DNA from: Pseudarthrobacter raffinosi
GTDB lineage: Bacteria; Actinomycetota; Actinomycetes; Actinomycetales; Micrococcaceae
Assembly (NCBI RefSeq): GCF_023913735.1
Contig: NZ_JAMXBH010000024.1
Coordinates: 1 to 64,000 of the forward strand
Reading direction: 5' to 3'
DNA length: 64,000 nt
The position numbers and the translations under genes were made by a program. The notes beneath the pieces are model-generated. The model made no database searches, was not told the DNA's origin, and saw nothing but the letters and a program-made list of their open reading frames with translations. Positions 35,002-44,191 of this stretch are shown in pieces; the first letter of the stretch is position 1, and each line of letters starts with the position of its first letter.

Positions 35002-36873
35002 TTACTCACATGTAGGAATTTTTGTGGGCAAGATCACATCATTGACCGCCTGGACAGTCGGAGTGACAACGACGTTAGGTTCCGTATGTTGCACAATCTT
35101 CCCGAAAGTGAACTCCACTGTTTTGCTTTCGCCCGGCGCTAGTCTGATAGCCAAAAGACCCACAGGCCTGCTGCTGTGAACGAACGGAGCAAAGTCGGTC
35201 CGCTCTCCGTCCAATTTCGCCGTCTCTGCGTTGGCTTGAACCGGCCCATAGGCCGCAATATTCGTTTGGACAGAACCCGGGGGTACTCCGAAGATGCCGT
35301 CACCGGTTACGTAGGCCGGGAGTGAGGTGACCGAATTGGCCGGGACGGAGTTGGTACTCGTGATGCGCACGGTTGTTTGCTCGTAACCGTCCTTGGAACA
35401 TTCCTTTATTAGTTGGACTGTCCGCTTGACGTAGTAGTCCATCTTCGCGCCAGTGCCGTCGTTGAAGTAAACACCGAACTGGGCGGGGGAAACGCTGGGT
35501 CCAGAAATGGAACCGCTCAGGGCGTACTTTGCTATGACGGATTGTTCGGCGGGCGACCCAGACCAGACCAATACACGGCCCTCGGCCGTCCCGAGCGTTA
35601 GCCCATCGATTAGGCCCTTTGAGTTTCCTTTGCCGTCGGCCAATGCTGTAAAAATCTCTTGTGCCACGCCGGCGAAGTATGCATCTTGGAGGCTCGGCTG
35701 CTCGATTTTGGCGTAAACGTCAGAGAGCAAAGTTTGGACGACATTCTTGCCGGTCAACTCTGTTGGCAAGCCCACGGCTGCCAGGGCCACCAGTTCGGGC
35801 CGCCTGATGTTCACGGGGCCTGTGGCATCCAGAATGTAGCTCAGTGCGACGGGGTCGATGGAAATTACGCCGTCAACACGCTGACCGGTCTTCCTCTCCC
35901 ACATAGTCTGAGCCGTGCTGGCTGCCGTTGGAAAGTCGGGTGTCAGGTTCACGTCCTGCATGAACTTGCCGACGCGCGTGGAGTAGATACGTTGCTGCTC
36001 CAGGTCAATCGGCACGATCGGCGACATCACCCCCACTGCGCCGGCGCTGCTCTGAGCCCCGAGCGTCAGCTTTCCCTTGTCGAGACTCAGGACAGCGAGT
36101 GCACCAGGTATGCCGCCGGAAGCTCGAGACTCGGCATTGTTTTGGATGATGAGGAGGTAATTGCGTGGACCCTCTGCACCGAGCATGCCCGGCGCAATGT
36201 TCGACGCGTTAGCGGCCGCATCGAGGGCTCCAGTTACTTCGTTCAACTGGTCTCTTGCGCGAGTCAACGGGTCCGCCACTTGAGGGTACAGCCTGCTGGC
36301 ATCAATCTGATTGAGCCTATCCGCTGACAGCCGAACAGCATGCGCAGCTGCCGAGATACTTGGCGAGGCCGCCTCCAGTGGTGCCAGATCGGTGCGTGAA
36401 TTGCCAGGGAGCAGTGCTTCCCAATCAAGAGAGCCGTAGACCTCAACGAGTGGTTCGAGGCCGAGGCCGACTACGTCGTCCGCTGAGCGTGATACCTCCG
36501 CTACGGCGCTGAAGTTCGCACCAAACCCGGGCAGGCTTGACGCCAAGGTCCACAGAGGATCATTGGCGGCTTCTTTCGCTGCACTGGTGTGGGCGCGAAG
36601 TTGTTGAACTGTCCCAGAAGCGCCACTAGCGTTGTCGCTCGTGATGTCTTGTTTCAGCGTCCCAATCAAGAGATTCGCCGCATCGAGTTCAGAATTTATT
36701 GCCGCAGCTTTGCTCGCCAGCCAAGCTGTCCCGGCCGCTGCTAGGAATATTAGGGCTCCAAGGGCAAACAGCGTAAGGAGGACAGGCCGGCGGCGACTCG
36801 CTTTGCGGTACTTCGAAACGCCCTGCGCCGCATTGGACCGAACGTTGCCTCTGTTTTCTTGAATATCCGTCAC
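35002..36873 (-). CDS. DUF4012-family membrane-anchored protein
   Basis: The product (about 623 residues from GTG 36873) has a cytoplasmic basic stretch, one N-terminal helix (PVLLTLFALGALIFLAAAGT), and a large outer part with the DUF4012 signature GPRNYLLIIQNNAESRASGG followed by IPGALAVLSLDKG. DUF4012 proteins are frequent in actinobacterial capsule loci; a role in polymer attachment or export is suggested only by context. It directly follows the UDP-glucose dehydrogenase gene (start within bases of its stop). A longer start at 36915 is possible but lacks a ribosome site. Confidence 0.8.
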   Translation of the reverse strand: MTDIQENRGNVRSNAAQGVSKYRKASRRRPVLLTLFALGALIFLAAAGTAWLASKAAAINSELDAANLLIGTLKQDITSDNASGASGTVQQLRAHTSAAKEAANDPLWTLASSLPGFGANFSAVAEVSRSADDVVGLGLEPLVEVYGSLDWEALLPGNSRTDLAPLEAASPSISAAAHAVRLSADRLNQIDASRLYPQVADPLTRARDQLNEVTGALDAAANASNIAPGMLGAEGPRNYLLIIQNNAESRASGGIPGALAVLSLDKGKLTLGAQSSAGAVGVMSPIVPIDLEQQRIYSTRVGKFMQDVNLTPDFPTAASTAQTMWERKTGQRVDGVISIDPVALSYILDATGPVNIRRPELVALAAVGLPTELTGKNVVQTLLSDVYAKIEQPSLQDAYFAGVAQEIFTALADGKGNSKGLIDGLTLGTAEGRVLVWSGSPAEQSVIAKYALSGSISGPSVSPAQFGVYFNDGTGAKMDYYVKRTVQLIKECSKDGYEQTTVRITSTNSVPANSVTSLPAYVTGDGIFGVPPGSVQTNIAAYGPVQANAETAKLDGERTDFAPFVHSSRPVGLLAIRLAPGESKTVEFTFGKIVQHTEPNVVVTPTVQAVNDVILPTKIPTCE

Positions 36874-36874
36874 G

Positions 36875-38188
36875 TCAGGGCCGTCCCAGGCCTCGGTAGA
36901 TCCACCCTGCTGCACGCCATTTGGCGGGGTCTAGGACATTACGTCCGTCGAGGATACGACGTGAAGAAACGGCGCTACCTAAGTCATAGGGGTCCAGATC
37001 GCGGTATTCCTGCCACTCTGTAAGTAAAAGGAGAGCATCCGCCTTTAGCACGGCAGCTGACGTATCCACTTCGTATTGCAGTTCAGGGAATCTACGCGCA
37101 GCGTTTGAAAGGGCTTTGGGGTCTGTCACTGTCACAACCGCCCCCTGCAATTGAAGCTGAGCCGCGATGCTCAGGGCCGGGGAATCCCGAACATCATCAC
37201 TCTCGGGTTTGAATGCAGCGCCTAGCACCGTCACTCGTTTGCCCAGCAGGGAACCGCCACACAAGTCGCGTGCAAGTTCCACAACACGAGTTCTCCTTCG
37301 CATATTGATTGCATCGACCTCGCGAAGGAATGTGAGTGCCTGATCCGCTCCCAGTTCTCCCGCTCGCGCCATGAAACCACGGATGTCCTTGGGCAGGCAG
37401 CCTCCGCCAAAACCGATGCCCGCGTTGAGGAACTTCCTACCGATACGATCGTCCATGCCAATGGCATCAGCGAGTTGGGTAACGTCCGCGCCCGTTGCTT
37501 CGCAGACTTCAGCCATCGCGTTGATGAAGGAAATTTTGGTAGCAAGGAACGAGTTTGCAGCCGCCTTAACTAGTTCCGCGGTCGGATGGTCGGCGACAAT
37601 TCGGGCTGTGCCCGCTGCGAGGGGAGTCGAGTAGACCTCGTCCAGGACGGATACAGCAGGATGCTCCTCAGAACCATCGCTGACTCCGTACACGAAGCGG
37701 TCCGGGCGGAGCGTATCGTCAACGGCGTGCCCCTCACGGAGGAATTCAGGATTCCAAACCAAATGCGCGTCTGGCTGTTCTGCCTGAACTAGGACTGCTA
37801 GCCGAGATGCCGTACCCACCGGCACTGTGGACTTTCCAACTACGACATCTCCTGCGGACAGGTACGGAAGGAGGCCTGTTGTGGCAGCATCTACATACGT
37901 AAGATCAGCGCCGTTCTCGCCCTTCTTTTGGGGTGTGCCCACACAGATGAAGTGGACCGCGCTCCCCTCAGCAGCGGAGACATCCGTGGTGAAGGACAGC
38001 CGCCCTGTTTCTTGGACCTCCTTAAGGAGAACGTCGAGTCCGGGCTCGTAAAACGGAGCACGCGCTGCGGACAGTTCCTCGATCTTCCGGGCGTCCACGT
38101 CAATACCGACCACTTCGTGGCCCAACTTCGCCATGCATGCAGCATGAACAGCGCCCAGATAGCCGCAGCCGATTACAGATATCCGCAT
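36875..38188 (-). CDS. UDP-glucose 6-dehydrogenase
   Basis: The 437-residue protein has the NAD-binding start MRISVIGCGYLGAVHAACMA, WNPEFLREGHAVDD, the catalytic Cys in GIGFGGGCLPKDIRGF and LGAAFKPESDDVRDSPAL. It oxidises UDP-glucose twice to UDP-glucuronate, an acidic sugar donor for the polymer. UDP-GlcNAc or GDP-mannose forms have other signatures; galU nearby favours UDP-glucose. It belongs to the minus-strand exopolysaccharide operon. Confidence 0.9.
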   Translation of the reverse strand: MRISVIGCGYLGAVHAACMAKLGHEVVGIDVDARKIEELSAARAPFYEPGLDVLLKEVQETGRLSFTTDVSAAEGSAVHFICVGTPQKKGENGADLTYVDAATTGLLPYLSAGDVVVGKSTVPVGTASRLAVLVQAEQPDAHLVWNPEFLREGHAVDDTLRPDRFVYGVSDGSEEHPAVSVLDEVYSTPLAAGTARIVADHPTAELVKAAANSFLATKISFINAMAEVCEATGADVTQLADAIGMDDRIGRKFLNAGIGFGGGCLPKDIRGFMARAGELGADQALTFLREVDAINMRRRTRVVELARDLCGGSLLGKRVTVLGAAFKPESDDVRDSPALSIAAQLQLQGAVVTVTDPKALSNAARRFPELQYEVDTSAAVLKADALLLLTEWQEYRDLDPYDLGSAVSSRRILDGRNVLDPAKWRAAGWIYRGLGRP

Positions 38189-38238
38189 TGTGATGATTCC
38201 TTCCCCAAGGGGTCAGCTGTTCGTGTCGATCAGCGAGA

Positions 38239-39687
38239 TTAATAGGCGCCTGTGCTGCCGAAGACAGCGCGAACGGTCCGTAGGATGATGACCAGGTCGC
38301 CGGCTAATGACCAGTTTTCTACGTAGTACAAGTCCAGGCGGACTGAGTCCTGCCAGGACAGATTCGATCGCCCGCTGACCTGCCACAGGCCTGTGAGCCC
38401 TGGCTTGACTAGGAGGCGACGCCGTACGTCGCTTTCATAGGCCTCGACTTCTTTCGGAAGAGGAGGACGTGGGCCAACTAGACTCATTGATCCACTGAGG
38501 ACGTTAAACAGTTGAGGCAATTCATCGACGCTGAATCGCCTCAGGACCCCGCCTATGCGGGTCACACGTGGGTCGTTCTTCATCTTAAAGAGCGGACCAC
38601 TGCCTTCGTTCTGCCGGGCCAGTTCGGCAAGACGGGCTTCGGCGTCGACGGCCATGGAACGGAACTTCAGCATATAAAAATGGTTCCCCTCCATTCCAAC
38701 TCGTTCCTGACGGAAAAAGACGGGCCCCGCACTATCGAGCTTTATCATGGCGGCTACGAGGATCATTGCGGGTGATGCCAGCAGGAGCAGAAAGCCTGCC
38801 GCGAAGAGATCAAATAGCCGCTTGGCGACACGTTGGCCTGCTTCAAGTGTCGGCGTCGTGACATGGATCAGAGGTAAACCTGCGACCTGCTGTGTGTGTA
38901 TCCGAGGCCCAGCAATGTCTGTGAGCGCGGGCGCCATTATTAGGCCGATGTTCCGAGCCGCCAGCTCCCAGCCTAAGTGACGCAGCGTTTGAGGGTGCAA
39001 TTGAACACCGGCGGATATTGCTACCGCATCGGCGCCACATGCCTCCAAGGCGTTGACTATGGATTGCGGATCGGGTTTGTGTCCCACGATCTTTAGTCCC
39101 GAGTTGGGCTCTACCCCAGTGCCTGCTTCCTGTCCAGGAATGTATGCAGCGACGGGAAGGTAGCCGGCGTGCTTCGCTCCGTGCAAAGACGCGGCCAAGT
39201 GTGCAACGGCACCGGGACCTCCGAGCAAGAGAAGCCGAGACATACTCCGACCTTGCCCGCGCTTGATGCTGAGGTGTTGCCTGATCAGCCATCGACCAAG
39301 CAAGAGTCCTAGGAGTCCGACGGGAAGCGCCAACCCCACGTACCCACGTGCAGTGTCAATTCGGAAGACATAGGAGACTATGGCCACGATTCCAAACAAC
39401 CACAGGGAGGCTGCGGCCACGCGCTTGTATTCGTCCGGTCCGGACCCGAGGATGCGGCTCTGGCGACTGTTCCAAGCTCCCAGCATTAACCACCACGCGG
39501 TAGCGAGGACTACTGAAAACCAAACGTAAGGTACGTCTTGACCTACGGAATTGAATTCCGGGTCCAGGCCGAAGCGGATAAGGAACGCACCCACGACTGC
39601 CCAAGTGACCACGAAGGCATCGACTATCCGTAAACGCCGCGAAGAACGCCTGCGCCAGTTGGCGTCCTCATTCACCGAGTTCCCCAT
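38239..39687 (-). CDS. Polyprenyl-phosphate sugar phosphotransferase (WbaP/CpsE type)
   Basis: The 482-residue protein has about five N-terminal helices, a Rossmann-like middle and a C-terminal sugar-transferase domain: RLFDLFAAGFLLLLASPAMI, FFRQERVGMEGNHFYMLKFR, DELPQLFNVLSGSMSLVGPR and KPGLTGLWQVSGRS. It moves the first sugar-1-phosphate onto undecaprenyl phosphate, starting the repeat unit. ATG 39687 is chosen because the preceding gene ends at 39702; a longer frame would run through that gene. Confidence 0.9.
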   Translation of the reverse strand: MGNSVNEDANWRRRSSRRLRIVDAFVVTWAVVGAFLIRFGLDPEFNSVGQDVPYVWFSVVLATAWWLMLGAWNSRQSRILGSGPDEYKRVAAASLWLFGIVAIVSYVFRIDTARGYVGLALPVGLLGLLLGRWLIRQHLSIKRGQGRSMSRLLLLGGPGAVAHLAASLHGAKHAGYLPVAAYIPGQEAGTGVEPNSGLKIVGHKPDPQSIVNALEACGADAVAISAGVQLHPQTLRHLGWELAARNIGLIMAPALTDIAGPRIHTQQVAGLPLIHVTTPTLEAGQRVAKRLFDLFAAGFLLLLASPAMILVAAMIKLDSAGPVFFRQERVGMEGNHFYMLKFRSMAVDAEARLAELARQNEGSGPLFKMKNDPRVTRIGGVLRRFSVDELPQLFNVLSGSMSLVGPRPPLPKEVEAYESDVRRRLLVKPGLTGLWQVSGRSNLSWQDSVRLDLYYVENWSLAGDLVIILRTVRAVFGSTGAY

Positions 39688-39701
39688 CTCGCTATTACTC
39701 T

Positions 39702-40676
39702 CTAGCTGCGAACAGAGAGAGAATTTTCTCTGAACCATTCGACTGTACTTCGGACTCCGTCTTCGAGTCCGATTGACGCAGACCATCCGGCCTCGGTCAG
39801 TTTGGAAACATCGAGTAGCTTCCTTGGGGTGCCGTCAGGCTTGGTGGTGTCCCAAGCGATTTCGCCTTGGTAGCCGACGGCCGATGCCACTAGCGAGGCA
39901 AGCTCACGGATAGTTACATCGTTGCCTGTTCCCACATTAACTTGTGAAGGCCCGTCATAGTTCTCCAGCAGGTGCAGGCATGCAGCCGCCATGTCGTCTA
40001 CATGCAGGAATTCCCTCCGCGGTGATCCTGTCCCCCAGTTCGTGACCACGTGGGCTCCGGATTTCGCGGCTTCGTCATAGCGCCGTATAAGGGCAGGCAA
40101 GACGTGGGAACCCGTCGGCGAGAAATTGTCGCCAGGGCCGTACAAATTCGTCGGCATGGCAGAGATCCAAGGAAGTCCATATTGACGCCGAATTGCTTGG
40201 ATCTGCATAATTCCGGCGATCTTGGCAATTGCATACGCATCGTTGGTTGGTTCCAGATGCCCTGTGAGCAGCGAGTCTTCCCGTATAGGCTGCTCGGCGA
40301 ATTTCGGATAGATGCACGACGACCCCAGGAATAGGAGACGCTCCACACCGTGTTCGCGCGCTGCATCGAGAACGTTGACTTGGATCCTGAGGTTGTCGCT
40401 GAGGAAATCAACTGGATAAGTGCTGTTTGCAAGAATTCCCCCAACCTTAGCCGCAGCGAGCACGACATAGCGGGGTTTCGACTTTGCGAAGAAAGCAAAA
40501 ACCGCGTCGCGATCCTTGAGGTCGAGGTCGAAAGATGTGCGCCCAATAAGATTTGTGAATCCTTCGGCCTCCAAATTCCGCCAAATAGCTGAGCCGACAA
40601 GTCCACGGTGACCAGCAACGTAGAAAGTCGAAGAGCGGTCAAGTGGATTTGGCGCGAAGGCGACGTCTTCAGACAC
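39702..40676 (-). CDS. fcl: GDP-L-fucose synthase
   Basis: The 324-residue short-chain dehydrogenase has VAGHRGLVGSAIWRNLEAEG, LFLGSSCIYPKFAEQPIRED (catalytic Ser/Cys) and YAIAKIAGI (YxxxK). It epimerises and reduces GDP-4-keto-6-deoxymannose to GDP-L-fucose. GTG 40676 overlaps the gmd stop by one base, and gmd makes its substrate, so the pair is certain. Confidence 0.95.
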   Translation of the reverse strand: MSEDVAFAPNPLDRSSTFYVAGHRGLVGSAIWRNLEAEGFTNLIGRTSFDLDLKDRDAVFAFFAKSKPRYVVLAAAKVGGILANSTYPVDFLSDNLRIQVNVLDAAREHGVERLLFLGSSCIYPKFAEQPIREDSLLTGHLEPTNDAYAIAKIAGIMQIQAIRRQYGLPWISAMPTNLYGPGDNFSPTGSHVLPALIRRYDEAAKSGAHVVTNWGTGSPRREFLHVDDMAAACLHLLENYDGPSQVNVGTGNDVTIRELASLVASAVGYQGEIAWDTTKPDGTPRKLLDVSKLTEAGWSASIGLEDGVRSTVEWFRENSLSVRS

Positions 40677-41704
40677 TACTTCTGCCAGCTTTCGAGCTCG
40701 ACTGTGTCGATCCAGTGGTTTCCTGCATGCTTAAGGGCTTCGATGTCAGCGTCCACCATGATGCGGGCCAATTCCGGAGTATGAACAGAAGCCTTCCACC
40801 CAAGCTTTTCCTGTGCTTTCGATGCGTCTCCAACAAGGGCGTCGACTTCCGTGGGCCGAAGGTAACGTTCGTCGAACCTGACGTGGTTCTCCCAGTTCAG
40901 GCCTGCGTGCTCAAACGAAATCTGGAGGAAATCTCGGACTGTATAGTTGCCGCCGGTTGCAAGTACAAAGTCATCAGGCTCGTCAGCCTGGAGCATTCGC
41001 CACATGCCTTCGACGTACTCGGCTGCATATCCCCAGTCGCGAACAGCATCTAGGTTGCCCATGTACAGCAGGTCCTGCTTGCCGGCTTTGATAGCGGCTA
41101 CAGCACGTGTGATCTTCCTAGTTACAAATGTTTCGCCGCGGCGAGGTGACTCGTGGTTGAAGAGGATGCCGTTGACGGCAAACATTCCGTAAGCCTCGCG
41201 GTAGTTCTTAGTAATCCAGTAGCTGTACACCTTGGCGGCACCGTAAGGTGACCGCGGATAAAACGGCGTCTCCTCATTTTGTGGGGGAGGCGTAGCGCCG
41301 AACATTTCAGAGGATGACGCCTGGTAAAACTTCGTCTCGATGCCGGACATGCGGACAGCTTCCAAAAGCCGAATAGTGCCCACACCCGTCGTATCGGCGG
41401 TGTGCTCGGGTTCATCAAAAGAAACGCGGACGTGAGACTGCGCCGCCAGGTTGTAAACTTCGTCTGGTTTTATCTCTGCCAAAAGCGTCACCAAACGCGC
41501 CCCGTCGCTCAAGTCGCCGTAGTGGAGAAAGAGCTTTGCTTTCGGATCGTGCGGGTCGACATACAGGTGATCAACCCGTGCCGTATTGAAAGTTGAAGCC
41601 CGGCGAATGAGCCCATGCACCTCATATCCCTTGGAAAGCAAAAGTTCCGCCAGGTAGGAACCGTCTTGGCCTGTGATCCCGGTTATCAATGCGCGCTTGG
41701 TCAT
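40676..41704 (-). CDS. gmd: GDP-mannose 4,6-dehydratase
   Basis: The 342-residue protein has ALITGITGQDGSYLAELLLS, YEVHGLIRRASTFNT, QASSSEMFGATPPPQNEETP (catalytic Thr/Glu region) and YGAAKVYSYWI (YxxxK). It turns GDP-mannose into GDP-4-keto-6-deoxymannose. GGGGG precedes ATG 41704. With fcl it supplies fucose for the polymer. No mannose-1-phosphate guanylyltransferase gene lies in the window. Confidence 0.96.
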   Translation of the reverse strand: MTKRALITGITGQDGSYLAELLLSKGYEVHGLIRRASTFNTARVDHLYVDPHDPKAKLFLHYGDLSDGARLVTLLAEIKPDEVYNLAAQSHVRVSFDEPEHTADTTGVGTIRLLEAVRMSGIETKFYQASSSEMFGATPPPQNEETPFYPRSPYGAAKVYSYWITKNYREAYGMFAVNGILFNHESPRRGETFVTRKITRAVAAIKAGKQDLLYMGNLDAVRDWGYAAEYVEGMWRMLQADEPDDFVLATGGNYTVRDFLQISFEHAGLNWENHVRFDERYLRPTEVDALVGDASKAQEKLGWKASVHTPELARIMVDADIEALKHAGNHWIDTVELESWQK

Positions 41705-41749
41705 GTTACCCCCAGTAAATAGTTGCTAGGCAAAAAAGTGTCGCTCGGC

Positions 41750-42991
41750 CTATCGGCCGCGCGACGATGCCAGACTCGTGATGAAATCATCATAGTGGGC
41801 AACTGCGACTGCCTCCGACAATTTTTCGTGCCGGAACCGAAGCGCATTCCCTGCCAAGCGCGCTCGTAGCGAAGGTTCCTTAGAGAGGGTCTCTGCTGTC
41901 TCTACGATGGCAGCTGGGTCCGCTGCGTCCACCCTCACGCCTCCTCCAGAATTTTCGATTTCGAAGGCAGTGACACTGCCTTCGTCGGTGGCTGCTATAA
42001 CTGGCACCCCGGCGTTGAAGTATGAGGTCAATTTGCTCGGGACGGCCATGTCCTTGACCCCCGGTAACTCGTTGACCAAAAGGACGTCAGCTGCAGCGAG
42101 AGCGAGCTGGAAGTCAGATTCAGGGAGTGAGCTTACGAAGCATATTCGGGAAACACCTATTGCTTTGGCCTCCAGGTGCTGCCGTTGGTTGCCGTCACCC
42201 ATAAGGACGAAACGCACGGCGCTCTGTCGGGATTCGGCAATTCGGGCAGCTTCGATGACGTTCTCCAAGCCTTGTTTCTTGCCCATGTTTCCGGCGTGCA
42301 GCACAACAACCTCGTTTGGAGCCCACCCAAGCCTGTTTCGCATCTCGGCAATGCCTGAGACCGGTGATGCAGGCAAGTGAGTCCAGTTACGAATAACCTT
42401 CACTCGGTCTTCTGGCATGTCTAGCGATGTCACCATGTGCTGCTTGAAGCGGTCGTGTATTGCCGCAACTCCATCCGTGGAGCGGAGGATTCTTGACTCG
42501 AGTTTACTAGCCAAGCGGCCCAGCTTGCCGCCGCCAGCACGCGTTTCCACGACACCTCGGCTATATAGATCCTGTATCCAGATTCCCACGGCGGGACGGT
42601 GGGGCCGGAGACGAATGCGCAATAGCGCAAGCGCACAGGAAAATAGCGCAGGGCTGACGACGAGAACAACGTCAGGCTTGTGCCAGCGAGTAAAAATCAG
42701 GCGAAACCCGAAGCTAAGTTCCATATGAATGCGAGCGAGTGCTGAAGGATTTCGAGGTATATAGTGTCGAAGCCGCGTTACTGTTACGCCGTTGATCACT
42801 TCCTCACGTCTCCAGCCGGAGTAGCCGTCGCGAAGGTTCCACTCTGGATAGTGTGGATAGCCGGCTACAACGTGGACGGAGTGTCCGGCTTTGGAAAGTC
42901 CTTCGGCCAAGCTGGACGTATAAGGGGCGTTCCCGGTTGTTTCAGGAGAATAATTGATACCCAATATTGTGATTCTAAGCTTCTTGGTCAT
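41750..42991 (-). CDS. Glycosyltransferase family 4 (WcaI-like)
   Basis: The 413-residue GT-B enzyme starts RITILGINYSPETTGNAPYT with the WcaI-like sequence HVVAGYPHYPEWNLRDGY, and has the donor-side core VVLHAGNMGKKQGLENVIEA. WcaI adds fucose in colanic acid synthesis, and GDP-fucose genes adjoin here, so transfer of fucose is plausible. Acceptor unknown. It is followed by gmd after 45 bases. Confidence 0.85.
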   Translation of the reverse strand: MTKKLRITILGINYSPETTGNAPYTSSLAEGLSKAGHSVHVVAGYPHYPEWNLRDGYSGWRREEVINGVTVTRLRHYIPRNPSALARIHMELSFGFRLIFTRWHKPDVVLVVSPALFSCALALLRIRLRPHRPAVGIWIQDLYSRGVVETRAGGGKLGRLASKLESRILRSTDGVAAIHDRFKQHMVTSLDMPEDRVKVIRNWTHLPASPVSGIAEMRNRLGWAPNEVVVLHAGNMGKKQGLENVIEAARIAESRQSAVRFVLMGDGNQRQHLEAKAIGVSRICFVSSLPESDFQLALAAADVLLVNELPGVKDMAVPSKLTSYFNAGVPVIAATDEGSVTAFEIENSGGGVRVDAADPAAIVETAETLSKEPSLRARLAGNALRFRHEKLSEAVAVAHYDDFITSLASSRGR

Positions 42992-43033
42992 TGCAAAGAT
43001 AACCTCAGGTTGATTTCGGTTGGAAGGAAAAAC

Positions 43034-44191
43034 TCAATCTTCTTCGGGAGCCAACATGCGGAGAATTCCCGACTGAAAATTTTCCACCATTGCATCTATA
43101 GTAGGAAAGCTCCATAGTCCAGGCCCTAGCGAGCCTTGACTATCTATTTCGTAACTCAAAAAGCGCCGGATTAATGAAGCGTATGATTCTACATCATCGG
43201 ACGACGTAAAGCGGGACTTGGAATCAGCCAGGTACTCATACTCGGGCGCGTGATACGGCCAATCCGTTGTGAGAATGGGTATTCCGAGAACCAGAGCATC
43301 TACCGCCACAAGACCGATTCGTCCTGGCATCACCAGGGCAGAGGCCGCTCGGGCGATCAAAGCCTGTTCGTCCGCAGAAACGTAACCCAGCATGGCAACT
43401 TGTCCCCGGGAGCGTGCTGCGTCCAATAAGTGTGCGTCGCTACCCCTGCCACCGATCACGACTCTTATGTCCGGGTCGGATAACCAGAGGCGGTCGAGAG
43501 TGGCGGCCAGAAAGTCAATTCTTTTGCTTGAGTCGAGGCCGCCAATGTAACCTAATGTTCGCCCAGTTTTGAGGTTGTGAGCTTCCATGAAGGAGCCCAC
43601 TTCTTGGGTCGAAACCAAATCTCGCGCCAATACCAAGCTTGACGTGTCGGTAGCGTTCATTACCGTCGTCACCCGCCACTCGTCGACGCCTTTGGAGATC
43701 GCATGGTCGCGACCTCCCGGTGTGTATGCGAAGACATGATCGGAATTTCTTAGCTGCCAGTTTTCGATGGCCAGATCCAGTGGGTTGCCGTCATTGACAT
43801 ACGACTTGATGTGCCCCCACAGGCCGACCCTGAGGCGGTTTCGCTTTGCGTCGAGGATGGCCCTGCATGAATCTAGGGAGGACCCCAAATGCCCAACAAT
43901 GACGCCATCTTCCTGAGCCCAGAGGCGGCGGGCTCCCCCTAGTCCGATCGTCTTGTCCATGACGCGCAACTGTCGTGGCGAGTAGCTAATAATCCAATCT
44001 GCTTCGACAGCATCACCTCTCTCTAATTGTCCAGGCTGAGGAGATGCGGCGGCAATACGACACCTAATACCTCGCATGGCCAACTGTTCAATCAATTGGG
44101 AGAAAAAGGCCTTGCGGTAAGTGGGGACGTAAGGCTGGACGATGAGGATCGATTTTCGATAATCAAGTGATTCACCTGCGTTGATCGACAA
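43034..44191 (-). CDS. Glycosyltransferase, GT-B fold
   Basis: The 385-residue product opens ILIVQPYVPTYRKAFFSQLI, typical of a GT4-like N-terminal domain, and carries GRTLGYIGGLDSSKRIDFLA and GIPILTTDWPYHAPEYEYLA. TTG 44191 overlaps the previous gene by 20 bases, so the true start may be a few codons inside. Base composition is lower in GC than the housekeeping genes. Donor and acceptor unknown. Confidence 0.75.
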   Translation of the reverse strand: MSINAGESLDYRKSILIVQPYVPTYRKAFFSQLIEQLAMRGIRCRIAAASPQPGQLERGDAVEADWIISYSPRQLRVMDKTIGLGGARRLWAQEDGVIVGHLGSSLDSCRAILDAKRNRLRVGLWGHIKSYVNDGNPLDLAIENWQLRNSDHVFAYTPGGRDHAISKGVDEWRVTTVMNATDTSSLVLARDLVSTQEVGSFMEAHNLKTGRTLGYIGGLDSSKRIDFLAATLDRLWLSDPDIRVVIGGRGSDAHLLDAARSRGQVAMLGYVSADEQALIARAASALVMPGRIGLVAVDALVLGIPILTTDWPYHAPEYEYLADSKSRFTSSDDVESYASLIRRFLSYEIDSQGSLGPGLWSFPTIDAMVENFQSGILRMLAPEED

